Positions 48,259 to 64,000 of a DNA stretch of 64,000 bases are shown here, in pieces (the first letter of the stretch is position 1; each line of letters opens with the position of its first letter). Source of the DNA: Lycium barbarum (lineage: Eukaryota; Streptophyta; Magnoliopsida; Solanales; Solanaceae). The DNA lies in the NCBI RefSeq assembly GCF_019175385.1, contig NC_083342.1:122946376-123010375 (forward strand). Reading direction: 5' to 3'. Below the pieces are notes generated by a model. The model was not told the DNA's origin. It did not search any database and worked only from the letters and a program-made list of their open reading frames with translations. Made by a program: the position numbers and the translations under genes.

Positions 48259-50471
48259 TCACCCCTTTCGGGGTGGGAATTTCAGCAACTGATGCAGCGT
48301 TGAGGGCACCGCCCTCATGCTATGTATCCAGGGTCTGCCTAATAACGCATTATATTTCATGTCCCCTTCGATCACGTAGAACACCGTTGGCTGAATAGTG
48401 CCATCCACGTTCACGGGCAATGAGATCTCCCCCTTTGTGGTTTCGTTCGCCATATTGAACCCGCTGAGTACCCGGGCCACCGGTACGATCTGATCGAGCA
48501 GTCCTAGCTGTTCGACCACTCTCCATCGGATGATGTTGGCCGAGCTACCTGGGTCAATCAAAATACGTTTAACCTTAGTTTTAAAGATAAGTACAGAAAT
48601 TACCAATGCATCATTGTGCGGTTGAATGATGCCCTCTGCATCTTCGTCGTTGAAGAAAATAGAGCCTCCGGTTGAGTGATCTCGGATGCGCTTTTCACGA
48701 ACAATAGAAACCTTTGTCCGTTTCATTACCGGCCCCCGAGGTGCATCAATACCCCCAACTATCATGTTGATTGTATGCTGGGGTTCGACCGGCTCGGCCC
48801 TTCGATGAGCTTCCCTTTCCTTGTAATGACTTTTGGCTCGCTCGCTCAGCAGATCTCGGAGATGACCGTTTTTCAATAACCGAGCTACCTCTTCTCTCAA
48901 CTGGCGACAATCCTCGGTTCTATGGCCATGGGTTCCGTGGTATTCACACACCATACTCGGATCCCGTTGGCCCGGATCCAACCTTAGGGGTTTCGGCCAT
49001 CTTACATCCGGGACACGGCCGATGGCCGAGACGAGGCCCGAAGTACTAACGTTGAAGTTGTACTCCGAAATCTTTGGCGGACCCTTATTACCGGCAGAAC
49101 TTCCGGCATCGCTCCTGAACGAGAGCCCCCGGCTGTTTGACGGCTTGCTACCCTGACCTGAGAAACGGCTTGGGCTCTCCCTCGACTTTTCCGACCTAAA
49201 CTTTTGCCTCTTTGAATGGGAATATGACCGGTATCTTTCCTTCGATGATTCGGCCTTTGTTTCGTAACCCTTCCTTGGTTTCTCAAAACTTCTATCCATT
49301 TTTACCGGGACCGGAGGGAGCTCGAATTGATCACCCTCCACCCGAATCTTCGATTCATACCGATTATGGACATCGGCCCACGTCACAGCCTCGTATTCCA
49401 GCAAATTTTCTTTTAATTTGAACGAAGCAGTTGAACTTAGAACATTGAACCCCTTTGTGAAAGCTTGCGCAACCCATTCCTCTGGAACCGGGGGGAGTTC
49501 CATCTGTTCCCTTTGGAACCGGTTGACGAACTCACGCAGTAACTCATCGTCCCTTTGGGTTATTCGGAAGATATCAGCCTTGCGGGCCTGTACTTTTTTG
49601 GCACCGGCATGAGCCTTCACGAAGGCATCGGCGAGCATTTTGAAAGAAGTGACCGAATGCTCGGGCAGGTGGTCGTACCACGTCAACGCTCCCTTTGACA
49701 AGGTCTCCCCAAATTTTTTCAACAACACTGACTCAATCTCATCTTCCTCCATATCATTTCCTTTTATGGCACAAGTGTATGAGGTCACGTGCTCGTGCGG
49801 GTCCGTTGTGCCGTCATATTTCTGTATATCGGGCATTTTGAACCTCTTTGGGATCAGTTTCGGGGCCGCGCTCGGAGGAAAAGGCCTTTGGATGTATCTT
49901 TTCGAATTCGGCCCCTTCAGTAAAGGCGGAGCCCCCGGGATCTGATCCACCCGAGAATTGTATGTCTCGACCCTTTTTTCGGTTGAGTCTACCCGTGTTG
50001 CCAAAGTTTCGAGCATCTTTAGAACCTCGGTAGAAGAACTGGCTCCGGAGCCGTTGCTCTCAACCATTCGTGCCTCATTTCTTCCGGTTTCGGCAACACC
50101 CTTTGACTTAACCGGCTCTGCTTCATCTTTTCCGCTCTGCAACCGGGTAATCGCGATTCCTTGCTCGGCGATTGCCGCTCTTTGTTCCTGTAACATTTCA
50201 AAATTAAACGTAAGTTAACATTGTCATTTTGTGCATCTGATTCCCTCCGGCCCTGGGTCCGAGACAATGTAACGGAATTGTGAGTATTTAGAGGATCAGT
50301 GGCCGGTAGGGCGGCATTCTCTTGGTCCACGGTATTTTGCCGGTTGAGGCCCTCCCTCGAATCGACGAGGTTCGGGTCAGCGGGATTTGGCAATACCCGT
50401 AGTCCGCTGCCTTCATTTTCCGCCACAATCTCGGTGTTGTTGACATGGCCAGATTGTTCGATGTCGGCCAT
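48259..50471 (-). pseudogene. Tat gag and aspartic protease
   Basis: The N-terminus starts at 50471 (MADIEQSG). A 1-base loss in a T-run near 50200 shifts frame into the long ORF 50196-48259, which holds the retrotransposon gag domain (KRFKMPDIQKYDGTTDPHEH.., LSKGALTWYDHLP), basic spacer, a zinc-knuckle-like CEYHGTHGHRTEDC, and the protease with ILIDPGSSANII (DPGS in place of the common DTGS/DSGS). The frame ends at TGA 48259-48261, and further stops lie between protease and RT. It would encode the capsid and maturation enzyme. Confidence 0.85.
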
Positions 50472-50563
50472 TTAGTCTGTTTTCGCAGAGACGGGTAGGA
50501 GATGTTTTTTATTTTGATGAATATGATAGAAATCAAGACCAAAGACCACTATTATCCTAGCCC

Positions 50564-50578
50564 CACGGTGGGCGCCAA
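50564..50578 (-). promoter_or_regulatory. Primer-binding site of the Tat element
   Basis: The minus strand after the 5' LTR reads gt then ttggcgcccaccg; the TGGCGCC core is typical of Tat and Athila elements. The exact tRNA was not determined. Confidence 0.65.
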
Positions 50579-50580
50579 AC

Positions 50581-52423
50581 TGTTTACCCCGAATTTGGAT
50601 AATCAATTGAATTTGTAAGTGGGTATAGGATATGCGTTTGAATCTCAATATATACCGTAGGGAATAGGGTGTATGACCGCTATGTAACAAGGCAATTGAC
50701 GAAGAGTATTAATGCTTGTTAAACGACATGCAATACTTGCTTGAAGAGATACAATGGAAATGAAAATACTTGTTGTGGACTGATAACGTCCAAATCCACC
50801 CTATTAATTAGAATGAGCACGGTCGTATGCAAATATAATTTACCCAACTATGAGTCGGGGTCGAATCCCACAGAGAACAATATGTAGGCGATTAGGAAAA
50901 GTAGGAATTTTCACTAATAATAGCTAAAGCCAAACGATAGATAATATTTTGGTTTTGTTTGAGAGAAAATTATAACTAATGCAAAAATGTAAATTAAACT
51001 AGAAAGCAAGTAAAGTGATCAATGGCCACAAGCATGGATACAAGGGAAACTACGCTCAAGTAACAATCCAATGTACTTCATGATTTACAAATAATGGTGA
51101 GTTTATATTACTTAGCCTCGGATAATGACTCTAAATTAGCTTCTTCCGAAGACTAACTAGACTACCTAATTGAATATCCCTAAAGCAATTAGGAGCATTA
51201 AGAACATCCGAATATGGCTACAAGTGGTGTCGCCTATCCCTAGGTCGATTTCCATTAGATGAGGGTTAACGCCCCAAATTCTTGTTAATTAATCTTTCCC
51301 AATCCCGAGTTTGCCTCTTCCAAGTTTAAACCGAAATAAATGGGCAAGTCTTAGGGTTAGCTACTCCCTTAAGAATCATTCAAAATGAGATTAATTAAAG
51401 AAACAATAACTCATTTCATTAAGAATAAAATCATTCAACACATAAGCAAAACAAGAGATTCAATCCAAACTTTAATCAAGAATATTTCCATAAACGAGAT
51501 TCAAGTATTGAAATGAAATACTACACACATAAATATTCAATACATAGCAATAGTAGAAGAAATGGGTAAAGAATTTCTCATTGGTGTCTCCAAATCTTCT
51601 CTTCCAAGGTGTTGGTGATGAAACCCTAGCCTCCAAACTTGTGAAAACTGCCAAAGATGATGATATTTTCTCCCAAGTTATCATCTTATAGTAACCTAAT
51701 TTTTTTCAAGTTCAAAGAATGACAAATACCCACTGAATTTCGGAATTGCAGATCTGGCCCGTTTTTGCAAACTGTCCCATTTGGCCTCTTTTTGACTTAA
51801 TTTTCACTTGGTTTCTTCCGATCACTTCTAAATCACATAAACCCTGTAAAATAGATGTAAATGATATTAAATACACTATTTTCTCAAGCAAATATAGCAA
51901 GAATATAAGATTAAAGAAGAGATAAGTTGGTAAAATACCAACTTATCATGGACCGAATCTGATATTAGAGAGAGATTGCATATATGTTTTGCTATTACAA
52001 GTGTTCTTAGGAAATCAAGAAGCCAACCCCCTCCAAGGAGGGGGATGAGCTCTATTTATAGTGTTGCCTCCATCAATACACAATCATTGAAATAATAATA
52101 ATAAGGACAACTCTGAACGGATTTGGTGGGATTAGGTTGGCCGTACGGTCTGACACACGCATGGTTGGTTGTTGACTATGGCAGGACGCTACTGACGCGT
52201 GGCTTGTGTGCAACGGCTGTACCGGACCAACGGCACGGATACTCGGGGTAATGACCTCGAGCAACTCGGTGGGGAAGGAACCGTACCAAATGGTCCCCTC
52301 GATTAGCTCCGGACAAGCGTTCCTCTGGTTCAGAATGAGAGTCTTCATGTATGTTCTTGTTCCCTTCTCCCTCCGGTTTCTCGTTTCACCGGTTTGACTC
52401 ACATTCGGTTTTTACCGTATACA
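50581..52423 (-). repeat. Tat element right (5') LTR, split by a solo LTR
   Basis: Matches the left LTR in 50581-50780 and 51954-52423. The break contains 50781-51948 plus one copy of the duplicated tggac. Without these the LTR is 670 bp, the same as the left copy. Confidence 0.92.
50781..51948. mobile_element. Solo LTR (1,168 bp) nested in the Tat LTR, TSD tggac
   Basis: Ends tgataa and ttatca are inverted; flanks tggac at 50776-50780 and 51949-51953 are the 5-bp target duplication, and the site is uninterrupted in the other LTR. No internal region or ORF of note. Lineage not assigned. Confidence 0.88.
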
Positions 52424-52428
52424 ACCAT

Positions 52429-52864
52429 GAAAGAACATGTCAATGTCAATATGCTTCTTGTTTTTGCACTTTGGCAAGTGTCTTGTTAACATTACTTCTG
52501 CAACTGTGCAGATGGTTTTTGTCTCTATAATTATTTTGTCAGCCATGGCAACAATACGTCTAACAACAATAACTGCCAAGAACAAGATGACACCCAAAGG
52601 CATGGTAGCATGGCTGCGTTACTGTTTTACCTTTTGTCAGTAACAACTTCTATCAATATGTAAATGTGTGTGTATATAGACGGTGCAAATGTGCAATCAT
52701 GGATGTGCGTGTATATATATATATATATCAACAGCTTAAACAATACTTTTTTCTCCTGCCTTTAGATTATGCATTGACAAACTTAAAACTACACTCAACA
52801 AACAATTTTGCACAGGTACATATTAGTAAAAATTGGGCCAAGCAACATATTGGTAAATAACCAT
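52429..52864 (+). other. Unassigned region with short hydrophobic ORF
   Basis: A 68-codon ORF (52437-52643) with a hydrophobic stretch (MVFVSIIILSAMA) has no family I recognise. Another frame opens with an ATG that overlaps the accat target duplication (52427). An (AT)n run follows near 52714. Coding status is unclear. Confidence 0.25.
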
Positions 52865-53135
52865 CATCTAGTGTGAGTCCGGAACCAAAATGACCCAATA
52901 AAAAATCAATTGAATCAAAATATTAAAAAAAAAAAAGGATACCAAAATACCTTTAACGCATCTTTTTTATGCGTTATGTAAAAAGGTGTTAACACCCCCC
53001 GTTAACATTCGTTATCCGAGCTTCAAAAAAAAAAAAAAAAACTTGCATAACGCAGCAAATAGATGCGCTATGCAAACACAACTTTTTCCACCCTAATCAA
53101 CGGTGTAAGAATAGGCTAAGGCATCAACTTATATA

Positions 53136-53353
53136 CTCCCTCCGTTTTAATTTATGTGAACATATTTGAATGGGTACGGAGTTTAAGGGAAAAAAAAAGA
53201 CTTTTGAACTTGTGGTGTAAAATGAGGCACATATATTTTGTGTGGCTGTAAATCATTGTATAAAAGTAAATTGTTTTCAAATATGGAAAGAAGTCATTCT
53301 TTTTAGCACGGATTAAAAATTAAATAAGTTCACATAAATTGAAACGGAGAGAG
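53136..53353. mobile_element. Stowaway-type MITE, TA target
   Basis: Ends ctccctccgttttaattta and (reverse complement) ctctctccgtttcaattta are inverted repeats, flanked by TA at 53134-53135 and 53354-53355. 218 bp, no coding. Typical Tc1/mariner-derived MITE. Confidence 0.9.
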
Positions 53354-53470
53354 TATTAACAAAGGTTTGTCGTGTCTATTTGCGTTGCATCATTAATGAG
53401 CTAAGTTTTATATTTATTGATTGTCTTAAAAAAAATCATAGATATTTTCTAAAAAAAATATATACTTATC

Positions 53471-54520
53471 CCCTCGTATTAATTTACGTGTCTTACTTTT
53501 CTTTCTAAAAAATAATTATAATCATTTCTAAGACAACAAAAAATATAACACTTAGCTTATGCTTAGAAAAAATAATATCCCTCGTATTAATTTAAGTGTC
53601 TTACTTTTTTTTTTTTATAAAAAATAGTTATACTTATTTCTAAGATAACCAAACATATAAGTTATACTTACTTATGCTTAAGAAAATAATATCATCTCTG
53701 TATCATTTTAAGTGTTTTATACTTCTTTTTAAAAAATAATTATAATCATTTTCTAAGACAACCAAAAAACAGACTTAGCTTATGAAAAATAATATCCCCT
53801 CTGTATTGATTAAGTGTCTTACTTTTTTTTTTACAAATAATTATAATTATTTTTTAAGGCAACAAAAAATGTAATATTCATAAATAACTATAATCATTTC
53901 TAAGATAATAAAATTATAATACTTAGCATATGCTTAGGAAAAACAATATCCTTTCTGTATCAATTTAAGTGTCTTACTTTCTTTTATAGAAAATAATTGT
54001 AGATTTTTTTAAGACAACCAAAAATATAAGATTTAGCTTATGCTTGCGAAAAAAATATCTCAAATTCGTATCAATTGAAGTGTCTTGCTTTTCTTTTTAG
54101 AAAAATAATTTAATCATTTTTAAACCAACCGATGATATAAGATTTAGAAAATAAGTATAATCATTTTCTATAACAACAAAAAAATATAACACTTAACTTA
54201 TGCTTCGAAAAAATAATATCTCTCTATGTCAATTTAAGCGTGTTACTTTTTTTATAAGAAAATAATTATAATTATCTCCGTATCAATTTAAGTGGATTAT
54301 ATTTATTTTTAGAAAATAATTATAATCATTTTCTAAGACAGCCAAAAATAAGACTTAGCTTATGCTTACGAAAAATAACTTCCCCTCCTTATGAATTTAA
54401 GTGTCTTACTTTTCTTTTAGAAAACGATTATAATCATTTTTTAAGGCAACCAAAAATATAATATTTAGAAAAGAATTATAATCATTTTCTAAGACAATAA
54501 AATTATAATACTTACAATGA
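53471..54520. repeat. Array of about nine diverged repeats, roughly 110 bp each
   Basis: Units begin with variants of 'cctctgtatcaatttaagtg' then 'tcttactttt', 'aataattataatcatt', 'taagacaac' and 'acttagcttatgctta'. Starts near 53471, 53579, 53694, 53796, 53950, 54061, 54220, 54276 and 54381; some are shortened. Confidence 0.8.
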
Positions 54521-54833
54521 TGCCATTTGTCAAAAAGGTGGCAACAAAATTATAATACAACAATCTTGTCAGAAATTGTTGAAGCATTGATTAAGGTTAG
54601 AAAAATTTGTGTTCACATAGCGCATCTATTTACTGCGCTATGCAAGTTTTTTCCTTTTTTTTTTTTTTTAAAAGCTTGGGTAACGAATGTTAACGGGAGA
54701 CATTAACACTTTTTTACATAACACATAAAAAAGGTGCGTTAAAGGTATTTTGATATCCCTTTTTTCTTTCTTAGGATATTTTGATTCAATTAATTTTTTA
54801 TTGGGCCATTTTGGTTCCAGACTCCATCTAGTG

Positions 54834-55879
54834 TTGCCTAAAAGTACACCCTCGTACCCTTAACGAAAAATGACAAATAATAATCTCTCATGTTTGGGAT
54901 AAGTTTAAAGCAGTCCCTTAAATATATAATTTTTAACAATTTTGGTCATCTCAATTTGTCAGAGGTTGAATATGTAATTTTCTAGGATTTTTTTTTTAAA
55001 AGAAAGAGAGAGAGAGAGAGAGAGACAGAGAGAAGAAAAAAAAAAGATTCCCTTTGGTACACTTTTCCTCAGTTTGAAGGGAAGTGGATATACCTTTAAT
55101 TACATATATTTACATATATGAATAAGATGATCCTTGTTACACTTTTTAAGGGAGAAAAAACGCTACCATCATTTCATACATAACAATGCACCATGATTGA
55201 TATCCCTTTGTCAACATCTTTGGAGGAAATTTCTAGCTGATTTTCGTCAAGCACGCATGTACAATCAAACAAAGAAACTACTATAGTAAATATCTAAGAT
55301 GAGGTCTAAAAATTTTGAAAATAGATAGAGTTTCTTTGTTGACCAGGCAATTTTCCAATATGATAATGTATTAAAATGTACTCTTCCAATCCTATTTAGT
55401 GACCTTGCTAATTTTAAAAGCTGAATGCTACTATTATTTTCTGAAAAACTTTAAGTTCAGATAAATAAATTAATTAATGTTCAAAACAAATTAAAAGGAA
55501 AAGGAAAAGAAAAAGAAGAGAGGGGAAGTGCGGCATCCTGGCATACACGTCAACTAAACTAGCATCACTTATTTCTCACCGAACAAAGCTAGCCACCAAA
55601 AGGAAAAAAAGAAAAAGAAAAAAGGACTTTAGCAAAACAAACGCATAAGAAGTCAAAAATGAAAAACCACTAATAAAGAAACTCTTTGTTAAAGTGTCAC
55701 TGAGCTAAAAGGATATGTAAATTCAGAAAATGCTTGCCAATAAACTTTTCTTTTTGAAGGTTAGGTATTGAAATTTATTCCAAGCACATTTTTGGTACTA
55801 CTTATAAACAATCTTGATTCACGTGTCAAACAGCATGTGGTCCACTTACTTTTAATATTGTATTGGCCATTCAGTTGGG

Positions 55880-55880
<1 letters not shown>
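54834..55880. other. Upstream region of the aspartic proteinase gene
   Basis: No gene. Contains a (GA)n tract at about 55001-55034 and purine-rich stretches near 55500 and 55610. Probably includes the promoter, but no TATA box was singled out with confidence. Confidence 0.4.
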
Positions 55881-61447
<5,567 letters not shown>

Positions 61448-61779
61448 TAGCCTTTCTTTGTAGTTCACGCCACTAGTTACTTCGTAGAATGATGGAAGTA
61501 TTGTAAAGAGATAATGATACTGCTATGTTATTTATTGTGTTGTATCTGACCATAATATGGCATACTAGTTTTCTCTGTGTATTGACTTTCAAATGCTAGT
61601 AGAGTCGATGAGATGCAAGATACATAATTATTCCCTTGTTTCAATTTCCAACAAGTGATGCAACTTATCAGATAATGATATATCTGACGCTGATGATATG
61701 TCATTGCAAGGATACTCCAAACGGTCTACTTGTTTGGAGTTTTTTGACTAAATACTTCGAATAGATTTAAGTTGAATGT
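61448..61779 (+). other. 3'UTR and downstream flank of the aspartic proteinase
   Basis: AT-rich, no ORF; the transcript end is likely within the first 200-300 bases. An RTE LINE is inserted about 340 bp beyond the stop codon. Confidence 0.5.
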
Positions 61780-61788
61780 TGTATGAGA

Positions 61789-63436
61789 CATTCAAAGCTG
61801 CAATAACTATAGAGGTATCAAGCTGCTAAGTCACACTATGAAAGTGTGGGAAAGGGTGGTGAAAATGAGGGTGAGGAGAGGTGTGTCTATTTCAGAGAAC
61901 CAGTTTGGATTTATACCGGGGCGTTCAACTACAAAAGCCATTCATACTGTAAGGAGATTGGTGGAGCAGTATAGGGAGCGGAAGAGGGATTTGCACATGG
62001 TATTCGTTGACCTAGAAAAGGCTTGCGACAAAGTGCCAAGAGGTTCTATGGAGATGCTTGGAGGCTAAAGGTGTACCTGCGGTGTACATTAGAGTGATAA
62101 AGGACATGTGTGATGGAGTTAGGACAAGGGTAAGGACGGTAGGAGGAGACTCGGAGCACTTCCCTGTTGCATCAGGGATCAGCTCTTCGCCCGTTTCTAT
62201 TCGCCCTAGTGATGGATGAATTGACGCGACAAATACAAGGTGGTGCCTTGGTGTATGTTGTTCGCGGATGACATAGTCCTGATTAACGAGACTCGCAACG
62301 GAGTTAACGATAAGCTGGAGGGCTGGAGACAGACGTTGGATTCTAAAGGATTTAAATTGAGTAGGACCAAGACAGAATACTTGGAGTGCAGGTTCAATGG
62401 CCTACCGCGTGAGGCTGACGGGTAAGTGAGGCTTGGTACCCAGGCCATTCAAAAGAAAGGAAGTTTCAAGTATCTTGGGTCTATTATACAGGGAGATGGG
62501 GATATCGACGACAATGTTTCACATCGTATTGGTGCAGGGTGGATGAAATGGAGGCTCGCCTCCGGAGTGCTGTGTGATAAGAAAGTGCCACCAAAACTTA
62601 AAGGCAAGTTCTACAAAGTGGTGGTTAGACCGACTTTATTGTACGGGGCGGAGTGTTGACCAGTCAAGAAATTTCACGTTCAGAAGATGAAAGTCGCGGA
62701 AATGCGAATGCTGCGGTGGATGTGTGGGCACACTAGGAGGGATAGAATTAGGAATGAAGATATCCGAGACAAGGTAGAAGTGGCATCGGTGGAGGACAAG
62801 ATGCGGGAAGCGAGACTGAGATGGTTTGGGCATGTGAAGAGGAGAGACACAGATGCTCCATTGCGGAGGTGTGAGAGGTTGGCTATGGACGGTTTCAGGA
62901 GAGGCAAAGGGAAGCCGAAGAAGTATTGGGGAGAGGTGATTAGACAGGATTTGACATAGTTTCAGCTCACTGAGGACATGACCTTAGATAGGAGGTTGTG
63001 GAGGACCCAGATTAGGATAGAAGGCTAGGTGGCCTATCCTTTCACCATAGTAGTTGTAGTTTTGCTCATTTGTTTATTATCATTTGATTTCTGCATTTGA
63101 TTGCTGCTTATATTTGTTGGGCCGTTATACTTTGGTTATCTTATTTATCTATAGTAGTTAATGCTCCTTTCTTTCCGGACTGTTCTACCGTGACTTTCTC
63201 GCTTTTGTTATTCCTTGTTTTCATATTGTTTTCGATATGATTGGTCCTATCTGACCTGTTGTCTTGTTTTCCTCTCTTGTTCTCCTCTCTTGAGCCGAGG
63301 GTTTTTCGGAAACAGCCACCCTACCTTTCAAGGTGAGGGTTAGGTTTGCGTACACTCTACCCTCCCCAGACCCCACATTCCAGACCCCACATGGTGGGAT
63401 TATACTGGGCTTCTTGTTGTTGTTGTTGTTTGTTGC
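61789..63436 (+). mobile_element. RTE-type LINE, 5'-truncated, TSD tgtatgaga
   Basis: Begins inside the reverse transcriptase (KVWERVV.., [37 protein letters not shown]). It continues with the catalytic [15 protein letters not shown] box, the [19 protein letters not shown] region and the C-terminal [21 protein letters not shown] part, through the untranslated tail to ttg repeats. A 9-bp duplication is at 61780-61788 and 63437-63445. Frameshifts near 62050 and 62200 and a stop at 62657 disable it. Its tail is the same as that at 30817-31795. Confidence 0.9.
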
Positions 63437-63445
63437 TGTATGAGA

Positions 63446-64000
63446 ATGTTCGGATAGTTGTTTGAAATCTTAGGTTAAAAGTTTTTGGGATGGACCAACA
63501 ATGAAAGCAGATTAATAACTTCCAAACTATTACTTTAAATCTTTGTTTTTCAACCTCTAGCAAATATTGTACAAAATGCTTACCATATCTGGGATGAAAC
63601 ATACACTAGCTATTCACAAGGTCAAGGACGGTGGTACATATTCTACTGTAGACTAGTTCTTGTGGAACTGAAACAAGTGAGAGCCTCACACAATCAAGAG
63701 CAATCACATAAACTGCATTCGACAGCTTTCGTTGAGGAGTTGTTTGGGTTAATCCCTCTGGATAGATAGGATATAATGAGGGGATATTGGGTGCCAGATC
63801 ACTCCCTGTCCAACGTTTGTATTCAGGACTAGATGTCGGATAACCGACCCAGTGGTATCCAAGTCCGATTTACAGCGGAAACACCCTATTTAAAGAGAAA
63901 ATATTTCCACCCTTATTTAAAGAGAAAACATCTCTCTTTTATCATCCATTTTGTGCCTTCTAAATACCAGTAACCACCTTCAAACATAATCTCCTTGAAA
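63446..64000. other. Intergenic
   Basis: No gene supported. A short imperfect duplication 'ttatttaaagagaaaa' occurs at about 63888 and 63915. Confidence 0.4.

Larger units (their letters stand above)
39601..52423 (-). mobile_element. Ty3/Gypsy Tat-lineage (Retand-like) LTR retrotransposon, complete but mutated
   Basis: Two 670-bp LTRs (39601-40270; 50581-52423 after subtracting a 1,173-bp insertion and its TSD) flank a minus-strand gag-pol. TSD accat is at 39596-39600 and 52424-52428. Minus-strand order is LTR, primer site, gag-protease, RT-RNase H, a second archaeal-type RNase H, integrase, noncoding with tandem repeats, an opposite-strand ORF, polypurine tract, LTR. The dual RNase H and the opposite-strand ORF place it in the Tat lineage. 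The LTRs differ at roughly fifteen sites by eye, so it is older than elements A and B. Every major ORF has at least one frameshift or stop; it cannot make its own proteins. Confidence 0.92.
52874..54824. mobile_element. Non-autonomous Mutator-like element, 9-bp TSD, long inverted repeats
   Basis: Terminal inverted repeats of about 230 bp (52874-53101 and about 54595-54824) share 'ggaaccaaaatg', 'cccaataaaaaat', 'taacgcatc' and 'catagcgcatctat'-type blocks. A 9-bp duplication catctagtg flanks it (52865-52873, 54825-54833), fitting Mutator superfamily. No transposase. The interior holds a Stowaway MITE and an array of diverged tandem repeats. Confidence 0.82.

Overview
The window is plant nuclear DNA from the nightshade family (Solanaceae). 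The evidence is two TPS-a sesquiterpene synthase loci of the premnaspirodiene (vetispiradiene) / 5-epi-aristolochene type, a tRNA-derived SINE and RTE-LINE 3' ends of the Solanaceae type, large-LTR Ty3/Gypsy derivatives, and introns with normal GT..AG borders. Species cannot be fixed from the sequence alone. No bacterial, CRISPR or phage-like structure is present.

Layout. 1-12377: two related non-autonomous large-LTR elements in opposite orientation. Element A (+) sits inside the left LTR of element B (-). Their LTRs are 3.0 and 3.9 kb, and their internal regions (1.6 and 0.8 kb) carry no gag or pol. 12378-24815: a tandem duplication of a seven-exon sesquiterpene synthase, copies at 12708-15139 and 21004-23423. 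Promoters and 3' flanks are duplicated too, and a 3.6-kb solo LTR with an ataag target duplication lies between them. 25889-26140: a tRNA-derived SINE. 28143 to about 32150 (-): a MUSTANG-type domesticated Mutator transposase gene with an N-terminal PB1 exon; its long 5'UTR intron holds an RTE fragment split by a small hAT-like element. 32634-35456: a Helitron-like element with a duplicated segment. About 35590-37536: a dead L1-type LINE. 38738-38809: a degenerate tRNA-Ala. 39601-52423 (-): a nearly complete Ty3/Gypsy Tat-lineage retrotransposon (5-bp TSD accat). It has gag-protease, RT-RNase H, a second archaeal-type RNase H and integrase, an intron-containing ORF on the opposite strand, tandem repeats, and a solo LTR inserted in its 5' LTR. 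52874-54824: a non-autonomous Mutator-like element with a 9-bp TSD that carries a Stowaway MITE and an array of about 110-bp repeats. 57391-61447 (+): an intact 13-exon plant aspartic proteinase with saposin-like insert. 61789-63436: a 5'-truncated RTE LINE with a 9-bp TSD.

How the genes relate. The two synthases would convert farnesyl diphosphate to a vetispirane-type sesquiterpene, the precursor of solavetivone-type phytoalexins. Each copy carries a different probable lesion: a 1-bp deletion in exon 1 of copy 1, and loss of the AG acceptor before exon 5 of copy 2. Both keep the full set of nine residues known to specify premnaspirodiene over 5-epi-aristolochene. The aspartic proteinase and the MUSTANG gene look like ordinary intact housekeeping-type loci. 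Everything else is transposon-derived.

The points most worth a second look are the paired lesions in the synthase copies, the inverted nested pair of coding-free large-LTR elements, the spliced antisense ORF of the Tat element, and the repeat-filled Mutator-like element. I did not find a clearly unprecedented biological system.
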